Source: Isoetes taiwanensis (lineage: Eukaryota > Streptophyta > Lycopodiopsida > Isoetales > Isoetaceae). From it: a stretch of DNA of 64,000 nucleotides. Every line of letters starts with the position of its first letter. Positions within the stretch are counted from its first letter, which is position 1. The notes below the pieces were generated by a model. It was not told the DNA's origin, did no database searches, and saw only the letters and a list, made by a program, of their open reading frames with translations. The stretch covers positions 13,807,552 through 13,871,551 of the forward strand of contig JAJEKV010000018.1 of the NCBI GenBank assembly GCA_021234155.1. The letters are read 5' to 3'. A program made the translations under genes and the position numbers. Below, piece after piece: positions 55,211 through 64,000 of this stretch.

Positions 55211-58200
55211 ATAGACCATTATGCTTCAGGAGAGGTATTGCAACTGCTTTCTGGGAAGAAAAGGCAACAAAGTCGGCTCCAACTTTGCCCTTATTACTTT
55301 AAAATTCAGTCACTCTTTTGATTCTCTTTCAATGGCCAGGTCATATGAGGGCATTAAAATCACTGAATAATGACAAGCCCCTAAGAAACTATTTTTTTCC
55401 ATGAGCAGAACACAAACAAAAGATAGAACTATATGAAGCACAATGTTGTAGCATTGCAAGGAGGAAGAAATGTTTATTGGCATTGTAATAGGCTTCTCAT
55501 TGTGTAGGACCTGCACTAGGAATTTTGATCCTATTTTGCTTATTTGAAGTACGCTTATAAAGAACTAGAAGTGTGTGCCCAAAATGGTGCTCTGTCCACG
55601 ACCTTTGGATTGGCTAAATTCAATCGTATGTCTGCAATAGTCCCTTGTGTCAATATGAGATTAAAATCAACTTTAAGGTTGTCCTATTAGGAAAGAATTA
55701 GTAGTACTTGGTCCAAGATTCTATAGTAGTATTCATCAATAAAAGGCTAATGATCCAGAAAACATACCAACCCTGTGCAAAAACAAGCCAAGGCTTATGT
55801 GGTTCTTTTCATCACATGCATTTCCTATGGTTTGTGGTACTTATTTCGAAAGTTTGCAAGCTAGATTGCTCATATCGCAAGATTATATAGGTCTATGAAT
55901 AAGCTTGTCCAAATGAAATGCCTTCGCTAAAAAGGCTGGTCATATCGTACTTTTATGCAAGATAATTTCTTCCACTTATTAGGCAATTGCTCTCTAAATA
56001 TTGACTTTGATGGACGATGTGTGAACATGGATTCAATAACTCGAGCATCATGTTTAAGCTATTGAGGCAACATGTTTTGATTTGAATATATGCTATTATT
56101 AAAACTACTAAGGCAACATATTTTGATTTGAACATATGCTATTATTGAAGAGATACAATTTGTCTGTCTTGCTGCAAACTTCACGGATTCAATTGTAAAT
56201 ATGGGTATTGACGGTTTTAGTCCGCATTTATATAAGTTATCATTTTGGTTCGGATGTTATTGTTTTGACTTATCTGAACCAAATGCGCCTGCAACTTATT
56301 TTAAATATATGTTGAATTGCCCGATTTTAAAATGAAATCTGTGTAAAATTAAATCTAGACAATGTTAAGTCATGGAATCACCGTGCCAGATTGTCGCTCT
56401 TTGGATTAACATAAACTGCTCTAGGATGACGTGATAATTGTCACATCCATTCCGGTGCCCTTCTCTTCAATTCTTTCAAATATGGCAGTGAATTTAGTCC
56501 AGAATATAGGGCCTTTGCTGGAGCATTGACTTGCAAAGAATGTGGAAGTCTAGCACTGAAGGATTGGGTGCCATGTCCAAAGCAGTTGAGTTCCGACAAC
56601 TAGATAAAGAGAGCGCCCAGCTGCTGAAGCTGTTCCGACCAATCTAGCCCCAAACCATACAACCAATTTTTATATTTCTCATTTTCCAATTTGGGCTCTT
56701 CAGCTTTTGCAGTAGCTCAGCCCATTTCCTTCTTCGATTTTTACATTACTGATCTTCTCTGACTGCCCATTACTTTGGGTTCCCTAAAACTAGAGGCGAG
56801 TCTTGTAAACAGAAAAGCTTCAAAAATGGGTCGAGTTCATGCGTTTTGGCCATCAGAATCTAAAAACGGATGCACCCATTTATCTTGATATGCAGAGAAG
56901 TAAAAAGAATGGTCGTTTTTTTACCATTTGATGCGAAAAGCTCAACAAAAAGGGGTTTTTGGTTGGGGACTGGAGCTGGGAGAACACCATTGCCAGACTA
57001 CCTGTAAGGTGAAAGGCGCTTATCTGTCAAGCTTTTGGATACCAGCAGCAGAAGTATGAACAAAATCTTCTTTACTTAATGCTTAGTGATGTTTTTAAGC
57101 TCATCGGCTCTGTGTAGGTTGTGGCAGATTGAAGATTGTGATGCTTAAACCTTCTCCATAAGCCAAGTATTTCCTTGAAAGAAAATCACAAGACCTATAA
57201 TATATACATGCACTGTCATCATTCTGGCAAATAACAATTTGAAATAGGGGAATGCGTCCATTGAATTGTACAATAGAATGCAAAAGCTTGGGCCTAAAGC
57301 TTTTTAGTCTGGTCTGCTTAATATTTTACAAGTGAAGATGCTCCAGAAGACCCAGCCAAACAATAAGATATTCGATTTGTGTTTGCAGCTCCACAGGCTT
57401 CGATTTATGTTGGATACTTTCTGCTTGCCTAATAGCAAAGCAATATTCCGTATCATTGTACTCAATTCTGAAATTCGTGTGTTCTTTATTTCATAGGTTG
57501 CCAAACTCTTTGGCTATATTTTGGAAGATAAAGGTAGTTCATCTGGCTACAAAGAACTTTGTTCCCAAATGTTCAGGGTTATGGATTTCCAGTTAGTCAC
57601 GACTTTGAACTATGATTTAAGCCACTTCACTCTCCGGCCATGGAGGGCAACCCTCCGTGCGCAGCACCTTGTTTTTATCTAAAAATGGTAAAGTTAAGCT
57701 GGTCTAGTTTCTGCTTGAGCGCTTCTTCATGGCATGACCTGAGACTTTCGCAGTATACTTTGAAAGCCTGCTTCCGCAACTTTTTGGACATCAAAACTCT
57801 GCCATAAAAGAAATAAATATTTGCAAGTTCTTGAATGGCAACACTTTTCTTCAAATCGGGCATTATATGGGAGAAAATATTGGATCATAGCATGGCTAGT
57901 CTCAATTCTGAGAAGGCCACAACAATATTATCCAATAAAGAGGGAAAAAATGGTTTGTGGTGTGTTGAGGCTGAAGAAGAGCAGAAACATATATTTGCTT
58001 TATGCTTAGCAAGATCCAGAAGTGCATGGGAGCTAAGCCATAAATCTCTTGCTTAGGGTCTTCATGGCAGAGAGAGCTTTGTTGTGTAACGACACACATA
58101 AGCAAGAACAAGAAATTCATGTCGACTCAGATCAAAAAAATACTAGCAAGAAGGACGATGTGTTACTTTCAGAGCAAGAAATATCTATCAGCTCTGCATC

Positions 58201-58781
58201 CTTGGAGATGCTTGTTGGAGATGCTTGAAGCTTCTGGTTAAGGCAGAAGAGGGACGTAATGCCTCACTCCCTACCACATGTAGGACAAAAAAGATAGGAA
58301 AAAAAAAAAGAAATATAGAAATGGCCAGAAAAGCAAATGTGTTAACTCCACAATCAGCCCAGAAATATTAGAGTCATAATTGTCAGAACTCTACTGCTTT
58401 ATATAGATAGTGATAATGGCACTATTGCCAGTATTATTATACTATTATGTATGATACGACAATTGCCAATGGTTACGATGCACTCCCATATTAATGTATC
58501 ATCTTGCAGCCCCTACTTATAGGCTTTCTACATGCAGGCTACCTGCGTGGCTTGCATGTGTCAATCAAGCCATGCGTATCCTAACCTTGTATATGTCATT
58601 CTCAAATAAGGGCTCGCATGAAAACAGACAAAAGGTCCCACCAGCTAGGCTTTTCATTCATCTCAGGAGTTTTTTACAATGGTATAGAGTGGGTAGCAGC
58701 ACATCACAGGCTACCCAAAAAATGGAAAACATAGGGAATATCTAGTTATAACACCTGGACCCCAAATAAAATTGTGTGATA
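55211..58781. other. No gene recognised
   Basis: AT-rich. An open minus-strand frame at 57675-57863 (KSVAIQELANIYFFYGRVLM...) looks protein-like but is short and unsupported by splice sites or homologues I know. TTTTGATTTGAA(T/C)ATATGC is repeated at 56077 and 56122. Confidence 0.4.
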
Positions 58782-58970
58782 TAGATGTTGGCTAGTGTAC
58801 CTGCCAAGAGTTTATCGTCGGGATTAAAAAACCCCGCCCTTTCGGGTTTTCGAGGAAAAACCCTAGCGAAAAAAATCTCGGCAAGGGGCTTGGACAACGC
58901 AAGACTGCTAAATGTTCCCACAAAAAAAAAAAAAAAAAAATTGAACTAGCATACGCTAGACCAACATCTA
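58782..58970. mobile_element. Small fold-back element with A19 tract
   Basis: TAGATGTTGG at the left and CCAACATCTA at the right, with inner similarity CTAGTGTA/TACGCTAG. The 189-bp interior has CCCGCCCTTTCGGGTTTTCG and an A19 run at 58922-58940. It is MITE-like; no target duplication was found. Confidence 0.45.
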
Positions 58971-61115
58971 CCTCGGTCAATCCCTTGGCAGTATTATCAT
59001 CCTAATATCTAAACTGAGCAAGCCAGTCTAGACTAGTACCTCTTTTCCCAAAGCCTAAGTAATTTGAAGACCATTTTTTACGAACTGGAGTCATAAGACA
59101 TAAGACATAAGTCATTTGCTACAGCCATCAACTTGAAGTTTATGCAATTAGATAGACTATGAACTCTACGTACTCTTATTTGAAAATTATGTCCAGAATT
59201 TGACTTTAGCTTATGCAACTGTTAAGCTATCCAAATATAGATACAATTGAGCCAAAAAGACCATACCATTGTATCAATTATCTAAAATATATGTGTTACT
59301 GGATCATCTTGATTCTGCAGGCCATCATTATTGCAGCCCATATTCCAATAAGTAGACAGCTCCAAACACAAAGTGGCATTGTTTCATGTCCTTTTTCGAT
59401 ATTCCACATTCCTTTAAGCTAAAGCCAACTCTAACAGCAAAATAAACACAATTGGAGAAGAGAACCCGTACCTGCAGCCAATCAATACACAATTAGCATG
59501 ATAATGGTAAATGTGCAAGGGCCAAAAGGTACATTGGATCTCTCAGTTTATCACTGATCACCAATTGTATCCTTTTGCCCTGAGATGACTTTAACAAGAA
59601 AGAAAAAATGGAATAATATCATTTTAAACTTCCCAATAGATCTCAAGCATTACCATTAGACGAGAACTAATTTCTTAGCTCCAGATCTGGCTGGCAACCT
59701 TGATAATCATAGTTAATGTAATAGCACAGCCTTACAATTTTTATATTTTAACTTTCTTATTTCACTCTCAGCTTTGTATATAAGCAGCATATTTCAGATT
59801 TTTTCAAGAATCATAAAACGTATCACAGTAGAATATAGCATTTAGAACCATAAAATTTTGAATATAAGATTTCTGAAATAATTTACATATGCCATCCTTA
59901 TCAGGATTTGAACTATAAATTAACTAACGATAGAGCTTATCTATGAGCTAAAGCATCAAAGCTTGTTCTTGCCTCTTGCATCATAAGCAAGCACGTATAT
60001 TTTTATATTTTAACTTAATAGAAGCATTAGCAATCTTAAACTTCTCATGGCTGGAACTAGGCATTCAGGCCAAAGCACCAATATAACTATCTGCTAACCT
60101 GAATATATGCGCTCCACAATCATATTTTCTAGCATATGAGAAGCCTCACTATACAGAGTTGTATCAGAGGTTTAAGGCCAGAAAAGCCAGTATCTGTACG
60201 TCATAACTAAGGGAACCCTTTAGAATTTGAATAGCTGCAGCAGAAACCCTGTTGCAACATAGAGCTATATGTATCAGACCTCTCTATTTGTATCATGCAT
60301 CCGTTATTTAGGGCCTAAAGCCAAGTTAAGAATATAAATGCCAGCATATCTATTACTAGAAATACTTGGAAACAAGGCAAATTCCTTGAGTTAAAAATGT
60401 TTTTGCCGTTATTCACAGATGCCGCAAATGCTGCTTTTCCAAGCACAGATCATCACTTAATAGCTTCAAATGCATTTCGAAAATTTAACCGTGCAAGCCT
60501 ATATCCAGATACAAGAGGCAAACCATACCTTATAATGCTAGTATTTTGCAAAATACATGAACTCCAGAGCTGTCGGCATAGAAACGTGGCTGGTTTCAAA
60601 GCTCTAGATGCACTCAAAAATGCCTGATCAAAGTATTGTCATCTTGTTTTGGCCATCGGCCAGTAGAAGATTTGAAGCACATCGGCCAGTAGAAGCCGTG
60701 CCTAGGCCATATTTGCACATGCTGGATCTAAGGCGGCAGCATCCATCCTGCCATTTTAGAGCAAATCGGCCATCTGTATCCCAGTTTTTGGGATGATTTT
60801 ACAGAATCGGCCCATACTATTTGTGGTCTTCTTTATCTTTTAAGCAGGTGCACTACACTGGCCGTCCAGAACAACTCGTCCATTACTAGGAACAAACCCT
60901 AGGTTTAGGGCATATTCAAAAAGCAAGTTCCAGCTGTTCTTTGGTTTAGCTGATCTGGCTATGCCCATATGGCCAGTCGTTTTGGCACCCGAGGTATTGC
61001 CGCCATAACAAAATCTTACATCAATTCCATTTCACCCTTATTTGATAAAATCCCATGTCACCATGTATACCATCAGGTTAAAAGGTTAAAACGTTTTTCT
61101 ACACATGTATGAGAG
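58941..61115. repeat. 2.9-kb tandem segmental duplication, copy 1
   Basis: Matches 61870-64000 at an offset of 2929 bp at the start and 2885 bp later, because of deletions in copy 2. Landmark TTGAACTAGCATACGCTAGA opens both. Only scattered substitutions separate them. No gene is recognised; an open frame at 60397-60627 is shared by both copies. Confidence 0.9.
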
Positions 61116-61253
61116 ATCTCTAGATCACCATTGACTGTCCCAACGATTTTGCTTAATTGAAGCAAAATAGCATAAGATTTTTTATTATTGAAGCTTAATT
61201 GCTTGATTGAAACAAATAAGCTCAATTCACAAAAAAAACCCTACCTCCTTCCG

Positions 61254-61284
<31 letters not shown>

Positions 61285-61869
61285 AGATAAGATAAGGGTA
61301 TGTCAAAACCCTTATTTATAAATCTGTAATTGCAGGGATGGCAAGACCCCACCATTACAGTGGGGGTAATGCCATACCCTATAGTTATTTAGCCCTGCAT
61401 ATGTAACGTAATAATACAGAGACATACCATTGTATTATTGCAACATGCATTTGAAGTAGGAATTTCCCCTATACATCGGACAATCTATCATTGAGCTAAG
61501 CACTTCCATCTTGCATAAGAGCAGAAACAATATTCTTATAATCATGATTTAGCCAACTGGCATAACATGGCAACTGCCATATGTGTAATAATGACATCTG
61601 CCATTAATGCACGTTCTTGATGAATTATTATTCATCACTAGAGTACCCTGACTAGAATACCCCAGTAAGCATAGGCTCATATACAACCTGCACAAATATA
61701 CCATGTATCTTAGTCTCATTAAGAAGGAAGAACAGATAATAGATGCAAGAGATAATAGATGCAAGGGAAAATTCCCACAAGTGCTTAATCTTCTAAATCA
61801 CCTAGAGCAAAGGGAGAGAGGCATCACCAGGTGTCCCTAGTGAAATGAAGTATCTAAAAAAAATCCGGC
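61116..61869. other. Spacer of the duplication, no gene recognised
   Basis: Holds a GATAA microsatellite (61254-61296) and AT-rich sequence. Its counterpart after copy 2 would lie beyond the window. Confidence 0.5.
61254..61296 (+). repeat. (GATAA)n microsatellite
   Basis: About eight uninterrupted GATAA units. Confidence 0.95.
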
Positions 61870-64000
61870 TTGAACTAGCATACGCTAGACCAACATCTAC
61901 CTCGGTCAATCCCTTGGCAGTATTATCATCCTAATATCTAAACTGAGCAAGCCAGTCTAGACTAGTACCTCTTTTCCCAAAGCCTAAGTAATTTGAAGAC
62001 CATTTTTTACGAACTGGAGTCATAAGACATAAGACATAAGTCATTTGCTACAGCCATCAACTTGAATTTTATGCAATTAGATAGACTATGAACTCTACGT
62101 ACTCTTATTTGAAAATTATGTCCAGAATTTGACTTTAGCTTATACAACTGTTAAGCTATCCAAATATAGATACAATTGAGCCAAAAAGGCCATACCATTG
62201 TATCAATTATCTAAAATATATGTGTTACTGGATCATCATGATTCTGCAGGCCATCACTATTGCAGCCCATATTCCAATAAGTAGACAGCTCCAAACACAA
62301 AGTGGCATTGTTTCATGTCCTTTTTCGATATTCCACATCCTTTAAGCTAAAGCCAACTCTAACAGCAAAATAAACACAATTGGAGGAGAGAACCCGTACC
62401 TGCAGCCAATCAATACACAATTAGCATGATAATGGTAAATGTGCAAGGGCCAAAAGGTACATTGGATCTCTCAGTTTATCACTGATCACCAATTGTATCC
62501 TTTTGCCCTGAGATGACTTTAACAAGAAAGAAAAAATGGAATAATATCATTTTAAACTTCCCAATAGATCTCAAGCATTACCATTAGACGAGAACTAATT
62601 TCTTAGCTCCAGATCTAGCTGGCAACCTTGATAATCATAAGTTAATGTAATAGCATAGCCTTACAATTTTTATATTTTAACTTTCTTATTTCACTCTCAG
62701 CTTTGTATATAAGCAGCATATTTCAGATTTTTTCAAGAATCATAAAACGTATCACAGTAGAATATAGCATTTAGAACCATAAAATTTTGAATATAAGATT
62801 TCTGAAATAATTTACATATGCCATCCTTATCAGGATTTGAACTATAAATTAACTAACGATAGAGCTTATCTATGCTTGCCTCTTGCATCATAAGCAAGCA
62901 CATATATTTTTGTATTTTAACTTAATAGAAGCATTAGCAATCTTAAACTTCCCATGGCTGGAACTAGGCATTCAGGCCAAAGCACCAATATAACTATCTG
63001 CTAACCTGAATATATGCGCTCCACAATCATAATTTATACAGAGTTGTATTAGAGGTTTAAGGCCAGAAAAGCCAGTATCTGTACGTCATAACTAAGGGAG
63101 CCCTTTAGAATTTGAATAGCTGCAGCAGAAACCCTGTTGCAACATAGAGCTATATGTATCAGACCTCTCTATTTGTATCATGCATCCGTTATTTAGGGCC
63201 TAAAGCCAAGTTAAGAATATGAATGCCAGCATATCTATTACTAGAAATACTTGGAAACAAGGCAAATTCCTTGAGTTAAAAATGTTTTTGCCGTTATTCA
63301 CAGATGCCGCAAATGCTGCTTTTCCAAGCACAGATCATCACTTAATAGCTTCAAATGCATTTCGAAAATTTAACCGCGCAAGCCTATATCCAGATACAAA
63401 AGGCAAACCATACCTTATAATGCTAGTATTTTGCAAAATCCATGAACTCCAGAGCTGTCGGCATAGAAACGTGGCTGGTTTCAAAGCTCTAGATGCACTC
63501 AAAAATGCCTGATCAAAGTATTGTCATCTTGTTTTGGCCATCGGCTAGTAGAAGATTTGAAGCACATCGGCCAGGAGAAGCCGTGTTTCTAGGCCATATT
63601 TGCACATCTTTGGATCTAAAGCAAAGATCCATCCCCGCCATTTTAGAGCAAATCGGCCATCTGTATCCCAGTTTTTGGGATGATTTTACAGAATCGGCCC
63701 ATACTATTTGTGGTCTTCTTTATCTTTTAGGCAGATGCACTACACTAGCCATCCAGAACAACTCGTCCATTACTAGGAACAAACCCTAGGTTTAGGGCAT
63801 ATTCAAAAAGCAAGTTCCAGCTGTTCTTTGGTTTAGCTGATCTGGCTATGCCCATATGGCCAGTCGTTTTGGCACCCGAGGTATTGCCGCCATAACAAAA
63901 TCTTACATCAATTCCATTTCACCCTTATTTGATAAAATCCCATGTCACCATGTATACCATCAGGTTAAAAGGTTAAAACGTTTTTCTGCACATGTATGAG
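61870..64000. repeat. 2.9-kb tandem segmental duplication, copy 2 (cut by window)
   Basis: Second copy of 58941-61115, running off the right edge. It lacks the left arm and A19 tract of the fold-back element and has small deletions near 62874 and 63030. Confidence 0.9.

Noticed and set aside
57675-57863. Minus-strand frame KSVAIQELANIYFFYGRV as an exon
   Set aside because: Protein-like but short; no flanking AG/GT pair or partner exon found.
60397-60627. Protein-coding gene (and its copy at 63282-63512)
   Set aside because: Open in both duplicates but with no recognisable domain, no splice context and too little divergence to show selection.

Overview
The window is nuclear DNA from a land plant with a large, transposon-rich genome. 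It holds the intron-rich 5' half of one conserved plant gene plus at least ten retroelements and DNA transposons, many nested. Lineage is an inference: the AGD-type protein and the plant Copia, L1-type LINE and CCHC gag families fix 'land plant', and the many-kilobase TE-filled introns suggest a fern, lycophyte or gymnosperm rather than a compact angiosperm.

1-13.3 kb: a tandemly duplicated host repeat (three diverged copies, starting near 2021, 9025 and 12853). Two junctions carry a gag-only LTR retrotransposon (1-2020 partial, 10236-12852 complete) and the third is the empty site. One unit is split by a full-length Copia element (2302-7375). An ATTCT-rich degenerate array, a tRNA-derived SINE-like head and a GCCGTAGGATC repeat field also lie here.

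13.3-28 kb: minus-strand gene for a plant ARF-GAP with an N-terminal BAR domain (AGD1-4/ACAP type). Seven exons (27977 down to 13333) join with consistent GT-AG borders and phases into 156 codons. Intron 4 is 10.8 kb and holds a Copia LTR touching the splice acceptor, a second inverted Copia, a Copia fragment, and a solo LTR containing an intact gag-only element (21049-22780). Intron 7 runs off the left edge.

28-38 kb: two adjacent fold-backs upstream of AGD, diverged repeats, a possible gypsy remnant, and a full-length L1-type LINE (32138-37847, minus) with a 17-bp target duplication.

38.8-40.6 kb: a 1.7-kb terminal-inverted-repeat element packed with about 17 copies of the palindrome TATATCGARYTCGATATA.

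44.7-55.2 kb: a large terminal-inverted-repeat DNA transposon (ATAG target duplication) carrying two convergent spliced genes, a coiled-coil/RING-finger protein (+) and a Cys-rich protein (-). A Copia element (46327-51950) interrupts the RING domain. I do not recognise this transposon family; it is the best candidate for an undescribed system.

55.2-64 kb: no gene recognised. A small fold-back element and a 2.9-kb tandem segmental duplication run to the right edge.
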